Shown in pieces: positions 13,224 to 25,695 of a DNA stretch of 64,000 nt (positions are counted from its first letter, which is position 1; each line of letters opens with the position of its first letter). Below the pieces are notes generated by a model. The model had not been told where the DNA came from. It saw nothing but the letters and a program-made list of their open reading frames with translations, and ran no database searches. The translations under genes were made by a program, and so were the position numbers. Source of the DNA: Fratercula arctica (taxonomy: Eukaryota; Chordata; Aves; Charadriiformes; Alcidae). The stretch is taken from positions 24,227,095-24,291,094 of the forward strand of contig CANTUZ010000010.1 of assembly GCA_947846985.1 (NCBI GenBank). Direction: 5' to 3'.

Positions 13224-14569
13224 TGTGTTGGGTTGGAAGGGACCTTTAAAGGTCATCTAGTCCAACCCCCTTGCAGTAAGCAGGGACATCTTCAACTAGA
13301 TCAGGTTGCTCAGAGCCTCATCAAGCCTGGCCTTGAATGTCTCCAGGGATGGGGCCTTCACCACCTCTCTGGGCAACCTGTTCCAGTGTCTCACCACCCT
13401 CATTGTAAAGAACTTCATCCTAATGTCTAATCTAAACCTGCTCTGCTGTAGTTTAAAACCGTTGCCCCTCGCCTTATTGCTACATGCCCTTGCAAACAGC
13501 CCCTCCCCAGCTTTCTTATAGGGCCCCCTTCAGGTACTGGAAAGCCGCTATAAGGTCTCTCCGGAGCCTTCTCTTCTCTAGGCTGAACAACCCCAACTCT
13601 CTCAGCCTCTCCTCACAGGAGAGGTGCTCCAGCCCTTGGATCATCTTTGTGGCCCTCCTCTGGACCTGCTCCAACAGGTCCACGTCCTTTTTGTGCTGAG
13701 GGCTCCAGAGCTGGACACAGTACTCCAGGTGGGGTCTCATGAGAGCAGAGTAGAGGGGGAGAATCACCTCTCTGGATCTGCTGGCCGTAGTTCTTTTGAT
13801 GCAGCCCAGGGTGTGATTGGCCTTCTGGGCTGCAAGCACACATTGTTGTCTCATGTCCAGCTTTTCATCCACCAGTACCCCCAAGTCCTTTTCTGCAAGA
13901 CTGCTCTCTATCACATCATCCCCCAGCCTGTATTGATAATGAGGATTGTCCTGACCCAAGTGTAGGACCTTGCACTTGGCCTTGTTGAACTTCATAAGGT
14001 TTGCTTGGGCCTACCTTTCTAGCTCATCCAGGTCCCTCTGCATGACATCCCGTCCCTCTGGCACATCGACCGCACCACTCAGTTTAGTGTCGTTGGCAAA
14101 CTTGCTGAAGGTCCACTTGATCCCACTGTCTATGTCATTGATGAAGATGTTGAACAGCACCGGTCCCAGTACGGATCCCTGAGGGACACCACTTGTCACC
14201 CCTCTCCATCTGGACATCGAGCCATTGACCATCACCCTCTGGATGTGACCATCCAGCCAGTTCCTTATCCACCGAACAGTCCACCCATCAAATCTGTATC
14301 TCTCCAACTTAGAGAGAAGGATGTTGTGGGGGACCCTGTCAAAGGCCTTGCAGAAGTCCAGATGATATCTGTAGCTCTCCCCTTGTCCACTGATGCAGTC
14401 ACTCCATTGTAGAAAGCCACTAGGTTGGCCAGGCAGGACTTGCCCCTGTTGAAGCCATGCTGGCTGTCTCGAATCACCTCCCTGTCTTCCATGTTCCTTA
14501 GCATAGCTTCTAGGAGGATCTGTTCCATGATCTTCCAAGGCACAGAGGTGAGGCCGACAGGGCAGTAGT
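13224..14569 (-). mobile_element. CR1 LINE, 5'-truncated (copy 1)
   Basis: Avian chicken-repeat-1 non-LTR retrotransposon in antisense orientation to ADK. The left end is the element's 3' UTR, starting with TTGGGTTGGAAGGGACC and running to about 13515. The right part is the 3' half of the ORF2 reverse transcriptase. The 5' end is truncated near 14569, inside the RT domain, as is usual for CR1. The extreme 3' end lacks the common ATTCTATG octamer repeats and instead abuts an A/T palindrome (13207-13226). No target-site duplication is obvious, which is normal for CR1. Confidence 0.93.
13516..14543 (-). pseudogene. CR1 ORF2 reverse transcriptase remnant (copy 1)
   Basis: Reading leftward from 14543 the frame gives the CR1 segment [20 protein letters not shown], then a -strand frameshift near 14376. 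The next frame has [18 protein letters not shown], the [11 protein letters not shown] motif and the FADD-box region, and ends at a TAG (14011-14013) where a Trp codon is expected. The same frame continues after the stop through [16 protein letters not shown] to the usual C terminus ending near [12 protein letters not shown]. The catalytic pair is Asn-Asp instead of Asp-Asp (14089-14094). One frameshift, one stop and one catalytic substitution make it dead, but it is the best preserved of the copies here. The whole N-terminal endonuclease half is missing. Confidence 0.9.
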
Positions 14570-17223
14570 GTAATTGGAAAATGGAATACGTCTTAAACTA
14601 TGTTTTTTTTAAGTAAATAAGAAGTAGTTTTAACAGGTATGTAAGACTCACTGTTAGTTTCCTTATGATTTCTAAATGGAGCAATGCATTGTGCGTTAAA
14701 TACGATACACCAGTCTTTTTCTCTGTGTCCCTGTGAATGATGAAGAGGTAAATTCTTAGCATTTTTAAGGCAATAAAGTATTTAGCATCAATCAAGATTC
14801 AATACAGCCTCAGTACTTCCAGTATCCTTCTTTCTGGAGGATCTTACTGCTTAAGACTAATATTCTGGGCTGACTTGGTGGTTTATGAGTTCTTCACTGG
14901 AGAATAATTGTCTTTTGCTGTGTCTTAATTGATTTTTATTGATGTGGCATTTCTTTGTACTAGAGATATTAAAATAATTGTGTTTTAGACATTCTGTTTT
15001 TTCTTTCTTTTAGAGACAGAACAGATCTAGTATGGGGACGAAGTTGTAATTCAGTTATGAAATGTATTGCAGGTTGGTGGAGTCGGACACAGGTGTTTTA
15101 TGTTTGCAACAGTGTGGCGTTACCACCTTTGTTAGTTTGCCCAAGGTGTTAACCTGTATTTTATTATAGAAGTAGAGCCTGTTGAACTTCATCCTGACAC
15201 CTAAAAGCACATTACTTTACAAGTCTGCCTTCTCCTTAGAAGAAATGATGAAGGATTCATTTTCAAGCCTAAAGAAGCTCAGTTGAGTAGCTGGCAGTGC
15301 TATTCTGATGTGGCATACAGAGAGTCTTTATTTAGAAGAAATCATTAAAATAATCTATAAATCTAGGCAGGAGAATCTCAGGCTAGTGTCAACAACCACA
15401 CTACTCTGCCTTCCTCGAGTGATGTTTTGTTACTATTTCCTTCTCAAAGCAGAGCTTCTTATGCAGCAGCAGCCAGGTATTTGGGGATTTTCAATGCTAG
15501 AGCTGACAGGATCTGTTACAGAACTGGTACAAGTTGGTCCAAACAATAAATTTTAAAGTAATAATAGCAAGTAATCGTGAATGACTAGGAAGAGAACAGG
15601 AACCCTTCAGTTCATTACTGTTTGGATTATGTACATGTTACCTTTGTTGGGTTGTTTTTGTTAAGTTTTTATGTAAATTAAACTTTAATTCAACATTGTG
15701 AAATCTGGTTTGTATGTATAATCACAATGAATTTGATACGAACCAATGCTTATTTCTGGTGGAAGAAAATTGGTATGTAAAGGTTAGGTTATGATTTCAG
15801 AACAGAAACAGTGCAAAACGACTGGTATGACTAAAGAAATGGTTTAAATATTGACGGCTCAAAGGAATAATATTAAAATAATATGTTAAAGAGTCTATGA
15901 GCAGAACTGCCAGTTCTGTACAAATTGAATTAATATTTTATTCCTTCATGAAGTTACTGAAGGTCAACCAAGTATATTTCTGCCAGTGTAATGAGTATAG
16001 AATTCAGAGTACAATTTAAAAAAAAAAAAAGTACGGAGTGTGTACAGCTTTTAAAAGGTGTTTGCAGTCAGATATTTCAGAAACTATTACTGAAAAAACA
16101 TTTCTCTTTAGCTGTATACGGAAGTGTTAAGAAGTCTTAAATTTTTAGCTCACTAGTTTATAGTTAAGAAAACTGTTTTGACAAGGCCACTACTATATGC
16201 TTAAGTCCAGAGTGATAGGGCTGACCCTATTAAATGATCATAGTTTTCCACAGTCTGGAGATTAACAGGCTTTGAACTTTCCTGGCTTTCTTAATCCCTT
16301 TTAATCATTTAAACCTATTATTGTTTTGACTTCAATTTCAAAAGCCCTTTAAATCTGTCTTACAATATTAATAGCTGATTAAAGTCCTGATTTCCAACCA
16401 TATTATCAGTGGGGAGTCTGTCTTACTACACTGAATAATTTAGAAACAACTATTTAGGAAATGTTGATTCGGGGCAGGGGGTGGGGAACCAATGAAGAAA
16501 AGACACCAGCAAAACTATACCTAGGAATGTTTATATTTAAATTAGTGATCATATCCATGCAAGAGATTGGGGAAACATAATGCTTCTAATTTATGACATA
16601 AATAACTGTATTTCTTTTTTCTTTTAGATTTCAGGGGTGTAACTTTAAGTTAATTCTGTGTTGAAATTTAGATCCATCGTTCCATAATAAATATTGTGTT
16701 AAAAAAATCTTTCTGCTAATGTTTTTGGGATCCATTTCACCCAGAAATTCCAAGGTTTTTTCTGAAAAACGGGGGTTTGTATAGGATGTAATGCAACCAA
16801 ATAAGACTCCAGTCATTCTAATACACAGGAACTGGGTACTAACAACTGTGTAAAAATTAAAACACCTGAAATAACTCCATGGGTTCTCCAAGATGGTCCT
16901 TCATTCTTTCATTTATATTCCAGTATCAGTGCTTAAAGTCTGGATTTTTTTAATAAATGAAATGGACAAGGTCTGTGGTTTGAGTTGCACTTAAACTTTT
17001 CCTTAAGCAGATACTTTTGTTTTGTTAAGGAGTGTAATTCTCTGCCAGGACAATGCTATGTGCTCCTTTCCTTGCTGGACTTGATTTTGTGTCATTGATA
17101 ACTATGAAATAATTTATTTTCAACAGGCTTCAGATAGCGGTATCTTAACCTTCTGTTGCTATTTTTTTTTTTCATGTTTCTTTCCCATTACCACTAGTGT
17201 GTGCTTTACTCCTACCTATATTT
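14570..17223 (+). other. ADK: ADK intron 2 between CR1 copies 1 and 2
   Basis: AT-rich unique sequence. Small open frames (for example 15308-15556 plus, 16631-16891 minus) have no recognisable similarity. A G-rich patch with three G4-5 tracts lies at 16471-16486, one tract short of a quadruplex consensus. Nothing else is evident. Confidence 0.6.
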
Positions 17224-18696
17224 CATAGAATCATATAATGGTTTGGGTTGGAAGAGACTTTAAAGATCGTCTAGTTCCTGTCCTCCTGCCAGGGACACAT
17301 TCCACTAGACCAGGTTGCTCAAAGCCCCATGCAGCCTGGCCTTGAACACCTCCAGAGATGGGGCATCCACAGCTTCTCTGGGCAACCTGTTTCAGTGCCT
17401 CACCACACTCAGAGTAAAGAATTTCTTCTAAATAACTAGTCTAAATCTAACCTCTTTCACTTTAAAACTGTTACCCCTCATCCTACCACTACATTCCCTG
17501 ATAAAGAGTCCCTCCCCATCTTTTCTGTAGGCCCCCTTTAGGTACTGGAAGGCTGCTATAAGGTCTCCCTGGGCTTTCTCTTCTCCATGCTGAGCAACCC
17601 CAACTCTCTCAGCTTGTCTTCATAGGAGAGGTCCTCTAGTCCTCTGATCAGCTTCGTGGCCCTCCTCTGTACTTGCTTCAACAGGTCCATGTACTTCTTG
17701 TGCTGAAGACTCCAGATCTGGATGTGGTACTCCAAGTGGGGTCTCACGAGAGCAGAGTAGAGGAGCAGAATCACCTTGCTGGCTGCCCTTCTTTTGATGC
17801 AGCCCAGGATGTGATTGGCTTTCTGGGCTGCGAGCGGACATTGTCGGCTCATGTTGAGTTTCTCATCCACCAACACACCCAAGTCCTCCTTGGGGCTGCT
17901 CTCAGTCCATTCTCCACCCAGTCTTTATTTGTGCTTGGAATTGTCCTGGCCAATATGCAGGATCTTGCACTTGGCCTTGTTGAACTTCATGAGGTTTGCA
18001 AGGGCCCTCCTCTTAAGCCTGTCAAGGTCCCTCTGGATGGTATCCCTTCCCTCCAACATGTTGGCCACACCACACATCTTTGTGTTGTCGGCAAATGTGC
18101 TGAGGATACACTCAATCCCACTGTCCATGTTGCTGACAAAAATATTAAATAGTACGAGTCCCAGTACTGACCCCTGAGGAACGATACTCGTCCACTGGTT
18201 GCCATGTGGACATCAAGCCATTGACTGCAACTCTTTGAGTGTAGCCATCCAGATGGTTTCTTATCTGCCAAGTGGTCCATCCATCAAATCCATGTGTCTC
18301 CAATTTAGACCAGGATGTCATGTGAGACAGTGTCAAACGCCTTGCACAAGTCCAGGTAGGTGACATCAGTTGCTCTTCTGTTATCCACCAAAGCTGTAAC
18401 CCTGTCATAGAAGGCCACCAGATTTGTCAGACACGATTTGCCTTTAGTGAAGCCACATCGGCTGTCACTGATCACCTCCTTTTTTTTTCCATGTGCCTTA
18501 GCAGAGTTTCCAGGAGGCTACGCTCCATGATCTTGCAGGGCACAGAGGTGAGACTCACTGGCCTGTAGTTCCTCAGGTCTTTCTTTTTTCCTGTTTTAAA
18601 AATGGGAGTTGTTTCCCCTTTTCCAGTGAGTGGGAACTTCCCTGGACTACCGTGACTTCTCAAATATGATGGATAGTGGCTTAGCAACTTCATCTG
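17224..18696 (-). mobile_element. CR1 LINE, 5'-truncated (copy 2)
   Basis: Same family and orientation as the copy 3 kb to the left. The 3' terminus is visible as CATAGAATCATATAATGG at about 17224, followed inward by a typical CR1 3' UTR (GGTTTGGGTTGGAAGAGAC) to about 17555 and then RT sequence. It extends slightly further 5' than copy 1, reaching the region upstream of [11 protein letters not shown], and ends near 18696. A T-rich expansion lies inside it at 18478-18489. Decay is heavier than in copy 1. Confidence 0.92.
17556..18660 (-). pseudogene. CR1 ORF2 reverse transcriptase remnant (copy 2)
   Basis: Broken frames on the minus strand give, in order, [20 protein letters not shown] and [18 protein letters not shown] (about 18525-18650), a finger/palm segment with GFDGWTTWQIRNHLDGYTQR (about 18230-18300), a FADN box in place of FADD (18084-18095), [15 protein letters not shown], and the C-terminal thumb region with [19 protein letters not shown] and [13 protein letters not shown] (17556-17882). 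At least three frame changes and several stops separate these. The second catalytic Asp has become Asn. Confidence 0.88.
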
Positions 18697-19049
18697 ATGT
18701 TTTTTTCTTCCCAAGCAAAATGTTTTAGTTACGTGTTATGTTTAAAAATGAAAGGGGACAAAATAATTAGGAGGTCAACTGCCCACTCTGTTGGGTTTTT
18801 TTGCTCATTTTTGGTTTGTTTGCTCTTTCCTGTTTCTACTGAAGTAGTTCATTGATGTCTTCAATGTTTGACATGAGTGGGAAGCTCATGTTGAGTTAGT
18901 TGCAGATTATGACACCTGGTTTCCCCCCTCTCCAAGTTACTACTGTGGGATGCCTTTATCCCTGCCCATATTTTTATTCTTTTTGTTTACCTACTTGCCT
19001 CTGCATCTGTCTGTATTTTGAGGTTACTGTGTTTGAATGGGTTCATCTT

Positions 19050-19250
19050 GCTGCCTGCTAGAATGTTTTTGCCACTACATACCCTTGCCAGTCAGCTGTC
19101 ATCTATGGATTTCATCAGTAGCTACTGTACTTAACTCTAGATCACTCATAAATGTGTGGCATAGTGTGGGGTCTAGCGCTGATCCGTACTGAAGTCAATC
19201 TGAGATGTGCATTCTCTTACAGCCATAATACTTTCCAAGAGGAATGACTC
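19050..19250 (-). mobile_element. Ancient CR1 relic (RT region)
   Basis: The sequence around 19098-19185 follows the order of an old CR1 RT segment read in reverse: the ATGGATTTCATCAG block, TCTAGATCACTCATAAA, then GGGGTCTAGCGCTGATCC, corresponding to the conserved SVLGP-LFN-IND stretch. Similarity is by eye and considerably degraded, so the boundaries are approximate. It is clearly older than the adjacent CR1 copy at 17224-18696. Confidence 0.55.
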
Positions 19251-22139
19251 AAAAGTCTTTCAGGCAGTTTCTTTTTCTTCTTCATTTTTTTTTTTTTTTT
19301 TAAATATAAGTCGACTAGTGCAAAACTTAGGTTTTTCTGGAAGCGGGTTTTCTTTGAGATTTTATTGCTATCATACAATCGCCCTTTAATCTTTCAGTTT
19401 TTCAAGGAAGAGATTCTGGACTTGCATTTTGTATTTGGCAACAAAGCAGTATCTACTCAGTAAGGAATTCTTCTAAAATTGTCTACTGTGTACAAGGGCA
19501 TCCTAGAGTAGCAGTGAAGGATGATCAGCTGTCATGAAAACCAGAAATTCATGTAGAAGGGGTCCCTGTTTTGCTGTCAATTTGAGGCCAAGAAAGAATG
19601 TGAAAAGGTGAGTGAAACCAACTGCCCTGTTACAGAACAGGGGAGAGAAATTTTGAGGGACTGGAGAGAGTGATGGTGTTCAGATGGTGAAGCTGGGAGA
19701 CTGTAGCAAAGCAACAGAGGAATTTATGGAAAAAATGAAAAAGCAAATGTATTAAAAACAGTGCAAGTCAGGCAAGAGACTGAGACTTTCAGGATATGAA
19801 TCAAAGCCCTTTACTGTTGGTTTTTGTTTTTTTTTTAATGGGGGGAAAAAAGATGTCTTAAAACAAATATTTGGACTAGGGTGTATCTATGTGTCAGTTA
19901 CATGAAACTTTAATTTTGGTTTAGCTGGTTCCATGTGGCTCATGATGAATTTGGCTACTGAACTTATGCATAAGGTGTGGTTTGGGTTGTGGTTTTTTTG
20001 TTTGCATCTTGATTTAGAAAATGCACAGCCCCTAGAATCTGGCTTAGCAAGCTTAAAGTAATGATCCAAATAAATACAAGTCATGGTACTTACACTCCAT
20101 ATTTGTGTACACGAAAAAGATTACTAGGCTGATCAGAAGAGTAAGGCTTAGACTTAACTGAAATTTCTAAGCAACTGTAGCCTTGTCAGAAATGCAGAAA
20201 TACTGCCTTGCTTTCCTTACTGTAGGAAAAGCAGTTCACTTACTGCCTTTTGATCTCTGTGTAGCTCAAGACAGAAGAAATGTAGTTAGCAGGTGTGGCA
20301 GCATTACTTGTTCTGTCTGATAAATTGCACGTGGAAGCTGAGAAACAGGGTGACCTTCTATACCCATCTCCCATAAATCTGATGTGTTAGAAATATTTTG
20401 GGAGCTTCTGTTGGGCTTGCCGTATGCATTGGTCTGTAAATGCTTGTGAGGATGCACTGCAGTAGCAGGTTCACACATGGCTGTGTTCCTACCTGAAAGA
20501 TCTTGTGGGATGTGTTAACTGTGTTTGGGAGAAAGCAGTCAATGCAGTCTGAAAAAGGACGTGTGAGCATCAATGTCCCACAGGCTGGTTGTCCTAGTTT
20601 TCACAAGACTGATAATTAATAAGAACCAACAGAAAAAGGACTGCATTTCTCTTTTTAGAACAGCGAAAGTAGCCTTAACATCAGTTAAAAGTTACAGCAA
20701 CGTAATTGCTGAATCATTCTTATGGAAACTTCTTTTGATTAATCTGAAATACAGGAAGACTATACTGAAGTCCTTAAGGTTTCTTAATGGCTTTGTTGAA
20801 AATCTATAAAGAAATGCTTCTGCAGAGCTCTGTCTTAAAAGGTCTTTTATTGATGAAGCATGGTCTAGTATAGCAGAAATTTTACTTGTCTTGTCCAGTT
20901 AATATAACCAACATTCTTTGGCTCTCTGACAGAGAAGTCGCACTCTGTTCCTCTTTCTAGATGACTTTTCTGCAAAGTTCAAAGAACATGTTGGAAAATC
21001 TACCCTTTCATACGTTCCATTTTTAATCAATATGGGAAATACTTAAAAAAGTAACTGCAGCAAAGCAAGTCAGGTACAGTAAGCTTATGGAATAACAAAG
21101 CCCAAGTGCATTTCAAGGGGACTGGGGTTAGTCAGAGCCATGTACCGTGGCAAAAAGTTTGTATTTATTTGTACATCAGACAAGGCAGAGGAATGTCTGC
21201 ACAGATATATGTTTGGAGCTTCCTAGGGTGCTTTACTTTGGCAAGTTTGTATTACTGAAATAGTATTAATTTTTTTTTATACTGACTATTCACATTCATG
21301 GTTAATGCAGAAAAAAATTCTTTTATCTCTAGTGTCTTGTTTCTTCACAAGTATTCTTGAAACCATTGATGAAAATATTACTCTGATACTTATACAGTTT
21401 TGTGTACCCCTTTGTTTCTGGGTAGTCAGCATGATGGAGATTTTGTCTTGGCTCTTCTGGCCCGAGCAGCAGTGTATAAGTCTATGGTGATTTTCAGTTT
21501 GATATTTGTGCAATTTTTAGCTATTGTTTCTATGTAAGTTTTTGCTTAGGTTGGTGGATTCAAATCAGAAATTTTGAAAGGTGAGTTAATTTTGAAGTTA
21601 TGAAGATCTATTGCCACTTTTTAAACCTGCTTGCTCATCAACAGTGTTTATTTTGGGCCTTAGGACAGGTGAGTTCTACCGGCTTTTCAGGAAACTCTTG
21701 TTTGTAGAGCAGATCTGAACTTGATACTCATTTGGTGTTTTTTACCAGTACATACTTAGCGTAGGCTGCGTTTTCTCTTTAATTCGGTTAAGGCTTTGTA
21801 AAATTGGATGCTGCCTGCAGGGAACCATACCTTACGGCTCTTTGTTACATTTAGAGCATTATTGTAAAAAATGCTGACTACAGTCCAAGCACATTAATTT
21901 TCATACACTCTAGAAGCTGAGAAATAAAAAAGCATGAGTCATAGGATTACCGTTTCAGAAGGATCTTTAAAATGCATTGCACAAGTCAGAATTGAACGTA
22001 CAGATTCTAGTATGCTTAGAAAATGAAAAGAAGACATTTAATAAAAATGTTACATTTCTGCAAAAACTGAAATTGAGATGATAAATTTGTAAGTGAATGC
22101 TGGGGAAGTCATATACATGCAAGAGAAGAATATGCCACC

Positions 22140-22171
22140 TTCTCTCTCTCTTTTTTTTTTTTTTTTTTTTT
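22140..22171 (+). repeat. (TC)n followed by T21
   Basis: A short TC dinucleotide run passes into 21 consecutive T. It creates artefactual poly-Lys frames on the minus strand. Low-complexity sequence of no evident function. Confidence 0.9.
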
Positions 22172-23214
22172 GTTATAATGAAATAGAACATATTGGTCAG
22201 AGTTGTACCTCTAGCTGCCACACAGTAAATCTCTTCCAAGTGGCCTTGGCATTTTTTTTGACAGAGTATATTTAGCTGTATGTACAGCCAAATTTCCCTA
22301 ACACTGTTCTGGCTCTGTATAATGTCTGTCCTCAGAATGCCTGCAATAATATTTTAGTCTGGGTCTCTGCTAATTTATTCTCAGGCTCATGGAAAAGGAA
22401 AATATTTAAGGTTAATGTCATTGTGAATTTATAATTAATGTTTTAGGGGTCTAAGTTTGATATTATGTATGTACCTGCATGTACGTAAAATTTGGTTCTG
22501 GAAACATATCAGTTAAGAAGGAAGAAAATAACAAAGTTCAGATCTGAGTCTAGTAGCGTTATTGGTTACAGTAAACAAATGAGAAAAGATTGAGAGGTTC
22601 AGGAAAACTTTGTCTTGGGAAGTTGAAAACATCCTTGATAATTACAATTCAATTATTTCAGCATTTTTTCTCATTGAAGTATATCCCTGGTTTGTTAATG
22701 TTCTGAAGTTACAGGGTTAGGGACTAATGGGAGGCATTCAAATCACCTTGCTTGGCAGGCTTATTTAGTGATCCTACATCTCTGTGCCCCACTGTAGTCA
22801 AAGGACCCAGAGATGTTTTTCCAGAGTGTGAATTGGAGGTGGGGCTTTGTTTCTTAGGTTGCTCATTTGTCCTGGTAAGTTAAATGCCTAAATAAGTTAA
22901 ATAGGCCTTTTTGTAACCAGGTTGGAAAGAATACCATTTAAAAAAACTATCTCAACACTGAAAAGAGTAATATAAAGCAGTGTGAAATTTTTCCTTTAAA
23001 CTGTGATTAGAGAATGGGTGATAGAATAATGATCCCCATTAGCCATCTGCAGCCAGGTCACTTGAGCTTTGATCAGAATAGGGGATGTTGGAGTGACTAT
23101 GATATGATGACATCTAGAGGTTAGACCAAGAATGTTGTGGCCTAAGAAATTCCATGAGGACCTAAGTTTGGAGAGAAAGGTGCTGTCTTCCAAAGGTGGA
23201 AGTTTTACCCAAGG

Positions 23215-23345
23215 TGCATTCAGCCTGTCTGAAGCCATCCGCTGCGATGCTGGCAGGCTGGGGCGTGCGGATGCGGGCCGGCAGCTGCAGTGGAAATGGG
23301 CAGCTGGGCAGCGTGGAACTGCTGCAGCTGGGGCGCTTCATCTGT
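23215..23345 (+). other. Isolated CpG-rich, GC-rich patch in intron 2
   Basis: About 130 bp with roughly eight or nine CpG dinucleotides, among them CGATG, GGGCGTGCGG and GGGCCGGC, embedded in thousands of bases nearly free of CpG. It lies inside a plus-strand open frame of 136 codons (23132-23542) and is open in a second plus frame (23196-23423). No protein family is recognisable. It could be a cryptic promoter or enhancer kept unmethylated, an exon of an unannotated transcript, or a fragment of a GC-rich repeat. It is too short for a standard CpG island. Confidence 0.4.
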
Positions 23346-25659
23346 CCTCTTTCACGGCTATGTGCAGCTGCTGTGTCAAAGGGGGTGGCTGGAACACTGG
23401 CTACTCTTCCAGTAGGTCTGTGAAGGACATATCGAAGTGTTTAAGTGTATCATTGCTTAAATGTACTACAGTTTGTTTTGACATTTACCTTTGGTCCTGC
23501 TGTAGACTCTTGCATATTTTTATTCCTAGGTCCCTTTTTTGAAATAGGATCTCGAGCAGTGTTGAAGAGACTATCAGCATTTTGAAACTGTATCACATTT
23601 TGGCACTGGATAGTTGAAAAGAGTAATCATTGTTCAATCGCTAGGATGTGTTGAACTTTGAATTTAACAGGGCAGAAAATAAAAAATAGTGAAGTTGTGA
23701 TCCCTTCACTTCCTTTGCCCACTTCCATAGCATATTTGTTTCTCTTCTACTTACTAGTTTAATACCAGGTATGTAGATGTGTACACTATATTGTTCTGGT
23801 TGCTTAGATGGTTTTAAATGTCCTAACTTATTTTAAATTTTTCTACTGCATAGCTTTAGCTTCAATTTTTCATCTAGTATCCTTGGCTCCTAAAATGCTT
23901 TTTAGAGAAATTCTCTGAAATCTAACCTTCATCAGTTAGGAAGAGCCAACTGGTGCTTATCAATCTTGCCTAGAAAACACACGTTGGGAAATATATAAGT
24001 TCTTCACTGTGCTAGTTGCACGTTTAAATTTATTAAATACTTCAGCAGCTGTGTATGAAATATAATATGCATCCTGTCTTAATGCATAAAGTACTAATAA
24101 AAGTTTGAACTCTACAAGTATGTCCCGTTGTGGGAAATTTGCTTTGACAAGTTGCTATCAAAACAATATCTTTGGGGGTCAAGAAAGAATCCCGCACCCC
24201 TCTGTGGTATGTCAGTAACGTACCCAAGCCCAAAATCACACATCTGTTAAACAGCATTCCCTTTGTTACGTGCTTTCTGACTTAATAGTCTGAGTTAGTA
24301 GTGAAGGATCTTATTTGGTTTTTTTTTTCTTCTAAATAACTCTGGGGGTTAAATTGTGGTTTAAAAAAAAAAAAAGATGAAGGAACAAGGAGTCTGGAAG
24401 CTTTAGAAGTATAGATATTATTTCTGTATTCTCAGCAGATAAACTGTGTTCAGTTCTAGCTGAAGAAATCTGATTTCTGGTCAGAGGAGAAAAGCATGCA
24501 ATGTTATTTTTAGTGAAGAATGGTTGCAACTTTATGTGGGTGTATATATATATATTTCTTTTTTTTTAATGGGCAAAATTATTTCCATTTACAAAATGGA
24601 TTGCATATTAGCCAAGGGTATATCTGTCTATGACAGGCAAATCCTTTTAACAAAGGACCTGATTTCATTTTAAGTAAGATTGTAAGTTGCATAAGACGAG
24701 TTAGTGTCCTTTGACTTCTGAAAGACGTTCCTTTTGGAATTTCCTGGTAGCTCTTTGCTTTTTCTCCACTATATAAGTATTTGCTATCAATAAAATGCTT
24801 ATTAATACACAACAAATGGAGATATCAGAGAGGTTTAGCAGCATTATGAAGAGCTATTGGGCCAGACCCTGTTTCATTAAGGAAAAAGAGCCTGATACCA
24901 TTTACTGTAGAAAACATTGATTTGGAAGCAAATGTAAGATCACAACAGTTAAAATTTGTAGCTTAAAGACTGATAGGATGGTGAACTAAAAAGAAGACTC
25001 GTCAATTAAACCAAGTGACCTAGATCTGTTATTGAACAGTGTGTTACAGTATAGTCTGCTTGCTGTAAGAGTCAAATGCAAACCCTGCATTTAGAAGAAG
25101 AGTGTGGATGGACCTCACTGTATCCTGATTAAAAGTAAATCCATGAAGCATTTAGCAGCAAGTGGATAAATGGATGCAAGTCAGCATGATGCTATGGCAA
25201 ATAACGTAAGGCAGTCTCTGCATATGTAAACAAGAAAAATGGGTCAGTCAGTCGGTGTCTTGTATGTTTGAATGCGGCACGAGTGAGCTTGAGAATGTGT
25301 CTGGGGTTGATGCTTGCATTCTAAATGGATGCTGGAAGAACAAGTTTCAGAGCATATCATCAGAAAAAGCTGTAAGGAAGAGAGAACACACATTTTATCT
25401 GTTTATTTGAAATAAAAAAAAAAACAATTTGCAAGGTAGCTTGATCGTAGTTGGTTGGTGACCAGAATCTTTCCTCAGGAGGAGTAATTTATGGTTCTGC
25501 AGTTGACTGGAGCGCGGAACAAAAACAGAGGGCAAAGGGACAGTGGGAACCCTCTGCCTTCTGCAGTGTGAGCAGTTAGCTGTTTGTGGAATTGTCAGAT
25601 GGATACTTGACGTTTAGCTGCTTACTGTATGTAAGACAGTATGACTGTCTTACAAACCA

Positions 25660-25695
25660 ATCAAAAAAAACCCCAAACCCCAAAACCCAAACCGC
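25660..25695 (+). repeat. A/C-rich low-complexity tract
   Basis: Alternating A runs and CCC/CCCC runs. The complementary strand reads GGTTTGGG and GGGGTTTTGGGG-like units with four G tracts, so the minus strand has quadruplex potential. It resembles the G/T-rich tract at 58156-58262 read on the opposite strand. Confidence 0.7.

Noticed and set aside
13516..13995. 159-codon minus-strand open frame as a host gene
   Set aside because: It is the C-terminal part of a CR1 reverse transcriptase, continuous in frame with the upstream RT segment across a TAG.
16471..16486. G-quadruplex candidate
   Set aside because: Only three G tracts, one short of the canonical four.
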